DNA of 64,000 nucleotides from Stenocarpella maydis (lineage: Eukaryota > Ascomycota > Sordariomycetes > Diaporthales > Diaporthaceae). The translations under genes were made by a program, and so were the position numbers. How positions within the stretch are numbered: position 1 is the first letter of the stretch; each line of letters begins with the position of its first letter. Of this stretch, positions 46,818-56,170 are shown in pieces. Under the pieces are notes generated by a model, which was not told the origin of the DNA, made no database searches, and saw only the letters and a list, made by a program, of their open reading frames with translations. The stretch is from contig NQMI01000141.1 in NCBI GenBank assembly GCA_002270565.1, positions 1 through 64,000 of the forward strand. The letters are read 5' to 3'.

Positions 46818-48650
46818 ATGTCAAGCAAGCAGGCCGCTCCCAGGACCGCCATAGTTATCGGGGCCGGGGCTGGAGGCATCGCCACCGCTGCCCGCCTTGC
46901 CAAAGCCGGCTACCAGGTGACGGTTGTGGAGAAGAACGGCTTCACCGGCGGCCGATGCAGCTTCCTCTACTCTTCGCCCGCCAACAAGTCTGGCCAGGGT
47001 GGGAAGCCAGGCCAGTATCGCTTCGACCAGGGGCCATCATTGCTCCTCCTCCCAAACCTCTTCCGCGAGGCCTTCCATGAGCTGGACACCAGCCTGGAGG
47101 ACGAGGGTGTGGATCTGCTGCGGTGCCCAGTGAACTACCAGATCTTCTTTCACGATGGGGACGTCTTCAGGCCGACCACGGACCTGGCCCAGATGAAGCG
47201 CCAGATAGAGCACTACGAGGGCAAGGACGGGTTCGAGCGGTACCTGGGGTGGATGGCCGAGTCGCACCAGCATTACGAGCTGAGCGTGGAGCACGTCCTG
47301 CACAAGAACTACGACAGTATCGCCACGGTGCTGACACCATTCTTCGCCAGGATGGCCCTCAAGCTGCACCCGTTTGAGAGCATATACAGCAGGGCGAGCA
47401 GGTACTTCCGGACCGACAGGCTCCGGCGCGTCTTTACCTTTGCGACCATGTACATGGGCATGAGCCCGTACGACGCGCCCAGCACCTACTCGCTGTTGCA
47501 GTATACCGAGGCCGCCGAGGGGATATGGTACCCTCGCGGTGGATTCCAGAGCGTGCTGGCCAGACTGGTCGATGTCGGTGTCCGGCTGGGAGTGACATAT
47601 CTGCTGTCCACCCCGGTAAAGAGGATCTTGACGTCGGAGGACGGCAGCGCCGCGGCAGGTGTGGTGCTCGAGAGCGGCGAGACGTTGCGGGCCGACACGG
47701 TGGTCGTCAACGCGGATCTGGTCTATGCATACAGCCAGCTGTTCCCCTCGCCCGGCAACGCGGGGGGCGGCCTGATAGAGAGCGCCACCAGCAGGATCAT
47801 CGGGAACTACGCCAGGTCCCTCCGGAAGCGAGACGCCTCATGCTCCTCGATATCCTTCTACTGGAGCATGTCCCGCAAGGTCCCCGAGCTGGGCGTGCAC
47901 AACATCTTCCTCGCGGACGAGTACCGGGACTCGTTCGACGCCATCTTCAAGCGGCAGACCCTCCCGGACGACCCGAGCTTCTACGTCAACGTGCCCAGCC
48001 GCATCGACCCGAGCGCCGCGCCCGAGGGCTGCGACGCGGTGATCGTGCTGGTGCCGGTGGGCCACCTGCTGCGCTCGCGGGGCAGCGGGGGCGAGGCCGC
48101 CGCCGGGGAGCACGACTGGCCCGCCGTGGTCGCGCGGGCGCGCGAGGCCGTGCTGCGCACCATCTCTGCGCGGGCCGGGTGCGAGCCGCTGGGGCGCTAC
48201 ATCCTCGACGAGATGGTCAACACGCCGCACACGTGGGAGGACAAGTTCAACCTGGACAAGGGCGCCATCCTCGGCCTCAGCCACGACTTCTTCAACGTCC
48301 TGTGCTTCCGGCCCGCCATCCGGGCCAGGGGGCTGAAGAATGCCTACTTTGTTGGCGCGAGCACATACCCTGGCACGGGCGTGCCTATCGTGTTGGCCGG
48401 CGCCAAGATCACGTCCGAGGTGATACTGAAGGACGCTGGGATAGAACCGCCCTGGTCACGGATGGCGCCCGTTGTGCAGGATCATGGTGCGCCGCAGAAT
48501 GGGAATACCGCGGTGCTGGACCGGTTCAGGTGGAGGGGACTCGTGGAAGAGAAGTTCTGGGAGGTGATGATTTCTGTAGGGCTGGTACTAATCAGCCTGC
48601 TGGTCTGGCTGTTGAGGAATCAGCAAGGTGAAAAGTATACGGTCTTGTAA
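46818..48650 (+). CDS. carB: Phytoene desaturase (CrtI type)
   Basis: A FAD-dependent membrane-associated enzyme that adds double bonds to phytoene, producing lycopene or the more desaturated torulene precursors typical of fungi. A single exon of 610 residues. The FAD Rossmann motif lies near the N-terminus (AIVIGAGAGGIATAARLAKAG, about residues 11-31) with the acidic end VVEKNGFTGGRCS. YRFDQGPSLLLLP, YMGMSPYDAPSTYSLLQY and WYPRGGFQSVLARL are typical of fungal CarB/AL-1. The CrtI signature near the C-terminus reads YFVGASTYPGTGVPIVLAGA, and a hydrophobic tail segment (VMISVGLVLISLLVWLL) suits membrane attachment. The length matches the family. It forms a divergent pair with carRA, as in other carotenogenic ascomycetes. 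Confidence 0.97.
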   Translation: MSSKQAAPRTAIVIGAGAGGIATAARLAKAGYQVTVVEKNGFTGGRCSFLYSSPANKSGQGGKPGQYRFDQGPSLLLLPNLFREAFHELDTSLEDEGVDLLRCPVNYQIFFHDGDVFRPTTDLAQMKRQIEHYEGKDGFERYLGWMAESHQHYELSVEHVLHKNYDSIATVLTPFFARMALKLHPFESIYSRASRYFRTDRLRRVFTFATMYMGMSPYDAPSTYSLLQYTEAAEGIWYPRGGFQSVLARLVDVGVRLGVTYLLSTPVKRILTSEDGSAAAGVVLESGETLRADTVVVNADLVYAYSQLFPSPGNAGGGLIESATSRIIGNYARSLRKRDASCSSISFYWSMSRKVPELGVHNIFLADEYRDSFDAIFKRQTLPDDPSFYVNVPSRIDPSAAPEGCDAVIVLVPVGHLLRSRGSGGEAAAGEHDWPAVVARAREAVLRTISARAGCEPLGRYILDEMVNTPHTWEDKFNLDKGAILGLSHDFFNVLCFRPAIRARGLKNAYFVGASTYPGTGVPIVLAGAKITSEVILKDAGIEPPWSRMAPVVQDHGAPQNGNTAVLDRFRWRGLVEEKFWEVMISVGLVLISLLVWLLRNQQGEKYTVL

Positions 48651-48854
48651 TCAGGATTCCGCCTGTCAGATAATCCCAATCCAATCAAGCCTATATTTAC
48701 AGTATACAAACTGCGCGACTAGCTTGCCAAAACTGCCAAGCAGACAAGAGTCAACAAAACACCAGGCCGCTCTATGTCTATCCTAACCATGTCGAAACTG
48801 CGGCGTCGTCGTGGTGTCGCCACCGCATGCCTTCCCCAGAACGCCCACACCAGC

Positions 48855-50193
48855 TTACAGCTTTGACCTGGCGGCTTCTTTGGCGCCGGCCGAAGCCTCT
48901 GGCTCCTTGAGTCTGACGAGGCCCTGTGTCCAGTATCAGTATCAGAGAAGATATGGTATGACAGATCAGATGAGCAGAGGACAAGAAACAAGCTGCAAGC
49001 ACAGCAACTCACCTCCTGGAAACAAGTCGCCAGGAGCGTGCCGTCAGCGGCAAATATCCGCTGCGTGACGACGCCCCTCCCGTCGCCGGCCCACGGGCTC
49101 TCCATCTCGCTCAGCATCCACTCGTCCGCCCTGATGCTCCTGGGCGCGTGGAAGTAGATGGAGTGGTCGAGCGAGACCATCATGCCGATCTCGGGCCGGC
49201 CCTCCCAGAACTCGGCAAACTCCTCAAAGCTCGCCTGGCTGCCGTCGGGCGCCCGGCTGCCGCTGCTGCCGCTCCCGTAGCCGTCAAAGTCGTTGAGCTT
49301 GCGGACGTGGTCCTTGAGGTCGTCGGGCAGGTCCCTGAGGCCCCGCGCGGGGAAGGGGAAGCGCCACAGCCGGTGGATCCGCGGAACGGTGCCGATGAAG
49401 TACGAGTCGGACACGTAGGCCAGCGCGTTGATGTGCGCCTGGTGGCCGCCCGCCTCCGAGATGCTGCCGCGCGCGCGGTACCACTGCCGCGTCTTCTTGG
49501 TGTGCGGGGGCGCCGGGTCCTCGCCGGTGGAGTTGACGACCTCGGCGCGGTAGCTCTGGAACGGCCCGCCGCCGGAGCGCGCCAGCTCTGGCTCGTCGTC
49601 AAAGTCCACCGGCGGGGGCCGGACGGGCTCCCCCGTCGCCGGGTCGGTGGGCATGGGGACGGCGTGGCGCACGACATTGTCCTTGAACTCGTGGTTGGGC
49701 GACACCGTGCCGGGGTCGGGTGGGGTCTCCTTGGTGAAGGACATTGTCGTCGTGAAGATGGCCTTGCCCTTCTGCCTGGCCTGTACGGTCCTGGTGGCGA
49801 AGCTGCGGCCGTCGCGGACCCTCTCGACGTGGAAGAGCACGGGGATCTCTGACGAGCCGGCCAGGATGAAGTAGCAGTGACATGAGTGGACGGTGAAGTC
49901 ATCTGGAACCGTCTTCTGGCCTGCCGCCAGGCACATTGCGATCATTGCCCCACCGAAGACGCCCCTGGCTCCGGGGGGGTGCCATAGCGGCCGCTTGTTG
50001 GTGAATATATCCTGGACGCGGGTGTCAGTGTTGATGTAGGGGAAGGGAAGCAGATAAGCATCCTATGGGGACTGACTGGGCCAAAGACTCCGAGCTCTAA
50101 TACGTCGAGGACGTTCTCGATGGGCGCCTTGTCCGGGTCCTCAGGGGCCGGACGAACGAGGGTGGGACGGTTTGTGCCTCCTTCTTGAGACAT
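48855..50193 (-). CDS. tes1: Peroxisomal acyl-CoA thioesterase II (TesB type)
   Basis: It hydrolyses fatty acyl-CoA to free acid and CoA, normally inside peroxisomes. CDS: 50,193-50,077, 50,011-49,013 and 48,923-48,855; introns of 65 bp (GTCAGT donor) and 89 bp (GTGAGT...ACACAG); 394 residues. Two hotdog domains: the first carries FGGAMIAMCLAAGQ and HSCHCYFILAGSSEIPV; the second carries VSLDHSIYFHAP, SEMESPWAG and CFQEG. The Asp of SLDH, the Ser of ESPWA and the Gln of QEG sit where the TesB Asp-Thr/Ser-Gln site lies. The 23-residue last exon ends in RSKL, a perfect PTS1. If the last intron is kept, the frame runs on to 48,719 and the SKL is lost. Convergent with carB; divergent from lipoyl synthase. 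Confidence 0.93.
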
Positions 50194-51088
50194 GACGAGA
50201 AGCGGCTGGAAACGTAACCCTGAAGGTAGTATGCGGCTCCAGAACGGACCCCTCGCAGTGGTGGTGCTGTGGAGTAGAGCTGTGTGGCCGTGTCACGACG
50301 TGATGGCTGGGAGAAATATACCTGGTAATTACGTCGCTGGTGTGTTATGCACACAATATGAAGAGAAAGGTTCAAAGCCAGACATGGATTGACATCTGCA
50401 CGAACTCGATGCAGATTAGATTGCGGCATGGGCATGCTGTGACGGGCCGAGCCTCTTGGTGACGATTTACCGAGGCTCGGCTTTTAGGGGTGCTGTGGGT
50501 TTTGGCACCTGAGAGTGAGTGACCAAGACTGCATCTGAATCAGAATTCGAGCCCTGTCGGAATGTCCGGTGTCCGATCAGGGGTACATTCCGTTGGGACA
50601 AGACCAGAAGTCAAATCTCGCATGGAATTCAAGTTTACCCTGCAAGGAGCACATGATGACAGCCATGATGATGCAGGGTTGAGCCCTCACTCCATGACCA
50701 CATCCATGTGCTGCTTGATCATCCATCTCGCACAGCTGAGGAGCAGCCAGTGCCCAAGGCCAGCGGGATGCAGCCGTGCCACAGACTAGGTCCCAGAGCT
50801 GCCTACAATCCAGATGCTACCACGGTGCTGAAGAAGCCAGGAGCCGGCAGTGGATTGCGAACAGCACCGTTTTGATTCGGTACCGCTGCTTCGGGACGCC
50901 CCGGCTCAAAAGCGGGTACCGACGGAGCTGACGTGACCCGCTGCCGGCTCTCGCAGGCCGATCCGGAGGCGATTTTCGGGGTGTCAACTTCTCTCTCCCC
51001 CCCCTCTTCGACAACCCCAACAACATCCCCACGAGGCTGCCAGCGTGGCCAGAGGGTGATTCCGTCCTTCCAGACACACACAGGCAGC
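50194..51088. promoter_or_regulatory. Divergent intergenic region, thioesterase/lipoyl synthase
   Basis: This 895 bp region between two divergent starts presumably carries both promoters. A CT-rich tract lies at about 50,990-51,010. A short inverted pair (GCCGAGCCTC...GAGGCTCGGC) lies at about 50,444-50,481. A frame open from about 50,933 continues into lipoyl synthase in phase, but the ATG at 51,089 is the better start. Confidence 0.55.
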
Positions 51089-52502
51089 ATGGCATCAACA
51101 CTACCAACACTGCAGAGGGCTCGGGGGCCCCTGCGACGCTCCCTCGCATCATCAGTCGCAGCGAGCAGCCGCCATTACGCCACCCAGTCCGACCACCCGA
51201 CGGTAGCGACACCGCAGCCCACCACGCACACGCCCACACCCGCAGCGTCTGCCCCCTCCACGCCACCGCCGGGCACCCGTGTCCGCCCAACATACTTCAA
51301 GAACACGACCCTCTCCTCCCTCGACTCCTTCATCGCCAGCAAGGCCGGCGCCCAGGACGGCACGCTCTCCCGCGGCGAGGCCTACGAGCTCCGCACCGTC
51401 GAGGTCGGCCCGGCCGGGCGCAAGAAGACAATCACGCGCCTGCCCGAGTGGCTCAAGACGCCGATCCCCTCGCCGGGCGCCAACGCCAACTTCGGCAAGA
51501 TCAAGGCCGACCTGCGCGGGCTGGGCCTGCACACGGTCTGCGAGGAGGCCCGCTGCCCCAACATCGGCGAGTGCTGGGGCGGCGACAACAAGAACGCCGC
51601 CACCGCCACCATCATGCTCATGGGCGACACGTGCACGCGGGGCTGCCGCTTCTGCAGCGTCAAGACGAGCCGCCGCCCGCCGCCCCTCGACGCCCACGAG
51701 CCCGAGAACACCGCCGAGGCCCTGGCACGCTGGGGGCTGGGCTACGTCGTGCTGACCAGCGTCGACCGCGACGACCTCGCCGACGGCGGCGCCCACCACT
51801 TTGCCGAGACCATCCGCCGCATCAAGGCCAAGAAGCCCACCCTGCTGGTCGAGGCCCTGACGGGCGACTTCCGCGGCGACCTGGCCATGGTCAGGGTCGT
51901 GGCCGAGAGCGGCCTCGACGTCTACGCCCACAACGTCGAGACGGTCGAGGGGCTGACGCCGTACGTGCGGGACAGGAGGGCCACCTTCCGCCAGAGCCTC
52001 GAGGTGCTGTCCGAGGTCAAGAGGCTCAGGGGCGACGACATCATCACAAAGACCAGCATCATGCTCGGGCTGGGGGAGACGGAGCCGGAGCTCTGGGACA
52101 CGCTGAGGGGTAAGTGGCCCCGGTTGGGCCAGCCGCGCCACCCCATCCCCCTGTCTGCAATGGAACACACAAGGGACGCTAACAGCCCGGGCGCGCGCAG
52201 AACTCAGGAAGGCCAACGTGGACGTCGTCACCTTTGGCCAGTACATGCGCCCCACCAAGCGGCACCTCAAGGTCGAGAAGTACGTCACCCCGGAGGAGTT
52301 CGACCTGTGGGGCAAGCGCGCGCTGGACATGGGCTTCCTCTACTGCGCGAGCGGGCCCCTCGTGCGGTCGTCGTACAAGGCCGGCGAGGCCTTTATCGAG
52401 AACGTCATCCGCAAGAGGGCGGGCGAGAAGGCCGCCGCGGCCACCACCAGCGGCATCGATGCCGCCGTCGCGATCGAGCATGATAAGAACAGCTCGCTGT
52501 AG
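51089..52502 (+). CDS. lip5: Lipoyl synthase, mitochondrial
   Basis: A radical-SAM enzyme that inserts two sulfurs into octanoyl groups on the lipoyl domains of mitochondrial dehydrogenases and the glycine cleavage H protein. CDS: 51,089-52,109 and 52,201-52,502, with a 91 bp intron (GTAAGT, branch GCTAAC, CGCAG), giving 440 residues. The N-terminus ([20 protein letters not shown]) is rich in Arg and Ser, as a mitochondrial presequence should be. The auxiliary [4Fe-4S] cluster cysteines are C151, C156 and C162 ([12 protein letters not shown]); the radical-SAM cysteines are C182, C186 and C189 (CTRGCRFC). [18 protein letters not shown] and the C-terminal [13 protein letters not shown], with the conserved Ser ligand region, match the family. 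The splice restores [19 protein letters not shown]. Complete, with no sign of damage. Confidence 0.97.
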
Positions 52503-53256
52503 CCGACGGATCTGAGCCTCTGTCTGTTGGGGTTCGTGATCCCTATTGTTTCCGTTTTAATTTGACTTTGGTGTTGGACACTAGAAACCCGGTTTGGGAG
52601 GTATGCACTGGACTGGCGCCTCAGAGATATATGGCAGTTCCCGGCATTCGGCGGTATTCGACATTTACAGCAGCAGTTGCTGTGGCGTGGCTACCCAAGG
52701 CCGCCGTTGGCATATGCCTACGATCCAAACTGTAAAACTGTATCGGGCGGGCAGCATCTCAACGAGCTGCTCATTGTTGGATTGGGTTGCGGCCCAACGA
52801 GAGCGCATCTCGACCATGACATTCAACAGACAATAGAGGCGTGGTTAGCAGAGAAGCCAGCCACTGATTTCTTCTGCTACTTCAATAGTCTGAATCAAGT
52901 GCCAGAAGATCCGGCTACCCTCTTGTATTCATATCTGTCTCCCAGGCGGTAAGACACCTAGTTCCCAGGTATCTTATTTCCAGTAATTCAAGATGGCTTC
53001 TGGGTGTGGAAATAGGGGCTTTTGAAAAGTGTTCAGGGATGATACATGCACCTCATGCGGGACAGCTGGCGTAGACGCCTTTAAGTTTATATCCTTGAAT
53101 TGTCTCTGCTAGGGGTGCAACGGTGCTAGTGCTGTAAAGTCTTCCCTCTGGTTCTTTGGATGTTTGAAATATTCGATATTTCCAGACAGGAACTGGCTGA
53201 GAGGCTACTCTCGAATAAAAAGAAGGAGCAAGGAGCAATGCTTAGGGTAAAAAAAA
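52503..53256. other. Downstream of lipoyl synthase
   Basis: The 3' UTR of lipoyl synthase comes first. A 91-codon open stretch at 52,677-52,952 starts with a non-ATG codon and has no recognised motif. Nothing else is seen before the transposon end. Confidence 0.45.
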
Positions 53257-56170
53257 TTGAGATCGGAGATTCGCAGGGCAAAAAACGGAGGGTACAGGGG
53301 TACATGATTAGTAAGCTGCAGCCACACTGCTGCAGCCAATCACAGCACGCCATTCAACCTCACTGCACCACACCCTCAGTGCTTTTTTCAGCTGCAGCAA
53401 TTAAGCCCTGCGTAGCCTCCATCACCAACCAAACTACACTCCACGACCCTACACCAACCCTTCATTATACGAATTAAATACCTATCGCAATCAATCGATT
53501 TGGCATTTAAACTACCCTCTAATCGCTCAGATCTCGTTTTTTTGGTGTTGTGGCGATGTCAGCAGTCCCAGATTACTCGGGTCTCGAGGCGCAATGGCAA
53601 ACCGACTGTCATAACTGGAACGCCAACATCACTGCCACAAATCACCGCCAACCAGCACTTTCCCAGCCTCCTAGCTACTTAAAACTTTTTCAGGGTGGAT
53701 ACGATACATATGAGGATCTCAAGGCCGATTTAGACGAAGCTACAAAATCTGCTGGTTATATTACAGTTAAAGAAGATTCTGGTGCCAATTATGCCCGTTT
53801 ACGGTGCAGTCGCGGCACTCAACGCCAAACTACTACCACAAAGAACTCCTCATCTACAATCAAGGCTAACTGCAGCTGGTCAGCACTTGCCCACCGTACA
53901 AGAGAGACTGCTAGCAAGTGGGTTCTTCGGCTTGACGACCCGAATCACCAATATCACGGTCCTCAAGACGTCCCTGAAGCCCAGCGTGGCTGGGTGAGGT
54001 TATCAGAAGCACATCACGACTTCCTCGCTCGTACCGCCCAAGACCCGTCCCTCGCCAAGCCAAAGAAACTCGAGGCAGCACTTCGACGAGAATACCCAGA
54101 TGTCCAGTTGGGACCCAATACGATGAAGGACTGGCTGGCAAGCTTCCGGAAGCAGAAGCAGGGCATCTATACACCTACCCAGAAGACGTTGGAATAGCTT
54201 AAAGAGGAGGGTTGCTGGTACCGTTGGACTGCTGACGAGGAGGACAACATCACGGGCATCTTCTGGGGCACAAAGCAGCAGACGGCGTGGATTCGAGAGG
54301 GACGTTTCACACGTAATCTCTCGCTCGATTGTACGTACTCTATAAATAACAAGAAGATGGCCTTCTTCCAGGGCACAGCAGTCACACACACGAAGAAGAA
54401 CATACCGCTATTTCAAGCCGTCATCGATAACGAGCGGGAAAGCGGCTTCCGGTGGCTTCTCGAGCAAGTTCACGAGCTTCTAAAGGCGTACGAGGCCGAG
54501 ATACCTACCCTCTTTATTACAGACTACGATACCGCTCTGATCAACGCCCTAGGGCATGAATTCCCCCAAGCACACCATCAACTGTGTATCTTCCACATGA
54601 ATATGAACGTTGTCCTCAACATCAAGAAGAAATGGAGGAAGCCGGCCCAGGGACCACTCGCAACCGAGATGACGAGCGAGAGCACCCTCGAGAGTACCAA
54701 GGTTGAAGATCTCGAGACTCGCGATGAGGATCTCGCTGCTCTAAATACCCCGGCGAGAAACGCAACCATAATGCCATTAAATATGCCCGAAATTGTCCCC
54801 TACACCCGGCAAGCACTTTTCAACCTTCTGAAGGTAATGGAGTACTCAACCGATCGCGAGACCTACGAGAAGGCCTGGCAACAGCTTCAAGAGGTCTTCT
54901 CAGACCAAACAGCAATCCTCAACTATCTCAAGACCTAGTATGTTAACGAGAAGGAGGAGGTTGTCGCCAAATGGGCTGCCCATAAGACCTGCAAAATCCT
55001 CAACTTCAGCTTATGTACGACCTCCTCAACAGAGAGTATGCACTGGAAACTCAAACGCTATCTCGGCCACGGTATGGGGAATCTTCTCTATCTTATAGAG
55101 GCTACTCATGAGGCTTTAAGGGATACAGCTTGTGATCTTCATCTTAAAGAAGGCCGCTAGAAGACGGCATCCCTCGAGAAGTTCAACAGGCAGAAGTGGG
55201 TGGGCAAGCTTCCTCTTCAAGTCGCCCGGGAAGCCCTCGATCTTCTCGCGATAACAAGGAGGCACGCCCAGCGTATGCTTCAGGGCCAAGCACAATAAGG
55301 ATACTGCTCGGCTTCAAGCTGTGATTGCCCCATCTACACCCAGTACGGCTTAATCTATACAAACCGTATGGCTAACCGAGAGGAAGCTAATCTTCCCCTT
55401 GAGAAGAGTGATATTCACAAGGCCTTCTATCTTAATTGTAACCTCTCGGCTAAGAACCCACTCCTCACGGTACTATCGCCAAAGAAGGTCACCGCCACAA
55501 AGGGACGACCTCGGGAGATGGCGACGTTCTCGGCCAATGAAGATGGCATCTTCAAGGCCCGCGGGAAAGCCGTGATGGGCAAGAAGACATCCTCAACAAC
55601 TACAAGTCTGGGCAGTAGGGCAGGTGATAAGACGAGGGCGACAACGGCTTCTGTGCAGAGGATAAACTCAGCATTTGAGTGGAACGACCAGACGCTTCAA
55701 TCTCTCAATGAGGATGATCATCAACACACTACCACCCAGCCAGCAGATGGGCTAGCGAAGCAACTAAAGCGACAACCTCAGAAGCGGAAACAGCAGCCGA
55801 AGATCACGAGATCCACGGCAACGACCTCCTCATCAGCCAAGAAGCAGCATACGGGGGCAATAAGGACTATCAACGGGTTGCCGAAGGTACACAGATCAGT
55901 TACGGAGGTCGTCGGCAACGACAACGACGAGGAGGAGATTCTAGATGAGATTGTAGTGGCTGTAAACTAGATAAATAGGGAAAACACCATATGATTAAGC
56001 CCCTGAGAGTATGACGATGGTATATTGACGAGAATCCTTAATATGATAGCCATAGGAATCGAATTAATTGTGTATATACAAATTGGGTGGTGGGCGACAA
56101 TTGGCGCACTGGGGGCTGCATATGTACCCCTGTACCCTCCGTTTTTTGCCCTGCGAATCTCCGATCTCAA
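53257..56170 (+). mobile_element. Mutator-like DNA transposon (MULE) with 49 bp TIRs
   Basis: The 49 bases at 53,257-53,305 (starting TTGAGATCGGAGATTCGCAG) are the exact reverse complement of 56,122-56,170. The 2.9 kb unit encloses one broken transposase gene on the plus strand. The flanks are A/T rich on both sides, and I could not fix an 8-11 bp target duplication. Perfect TIRs together with only a few nonsense changes point to a recent insertion. Confidence 0.93.
53556..55970 (+). pseudogene. MULE transposase, inactivated by four in-frame stops
   Basis: One frame of about 804 codons runs from ATG at 53,556 to TAG at 55,968-55,970 without any frameshift. It is broken by TAG (54,195), TAG (54,936), TAG (55,158) and TAA (55,296). 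The N-terminus holds a FAR1/WRKY-like zinc region (YITVKEDSGANYARLRCSRG, KANCSWSA, HQYH). The MULE catalytic core follows, with LSLDCTYSINNKKMAFFQ, IDNERESGFRWLLEQ and FITDYDTALINALG, then HHQLCIFHMN. A degraded SWIM-like CxC...YGL region lies near 55,310-55,370, and a basic Ser/Thr-rich tail ends the frame. It resembles fungal Hop-type MULEs. Each stop can arise from CAG or CAA by C to T, the CpA change RIP prefers. Activity is unlikely, though intact relatives could mobilise the TIRs. Confidence 0.9.

Noticed and set aside
47525..48631. 368-codon frame overlapping carB in another phase
   Set aside because: A GC-rich shadow of carB with an Arg/Gly/Ala composition and no domain.
51152..52330. 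392-codon frame antisense to lipoyl synthase
   Set aside because: A shadow of GC-rich third codon positions; the sense strand carries every lipoyl synthase motif.
43590..52502. A larger secondary-metabolite cluster
   Set aside because: Besides carRA and carB, the genes here (thioesterase, lipoyl synthase) are housekeeping, and no carX, carO, P450, transporter or regulator is present.
53248..53257. A target-site duplication for the MULE
   Set aside because: Both flanks are A/T runs and no exact 8-11 bp match could be set without ambiguity.
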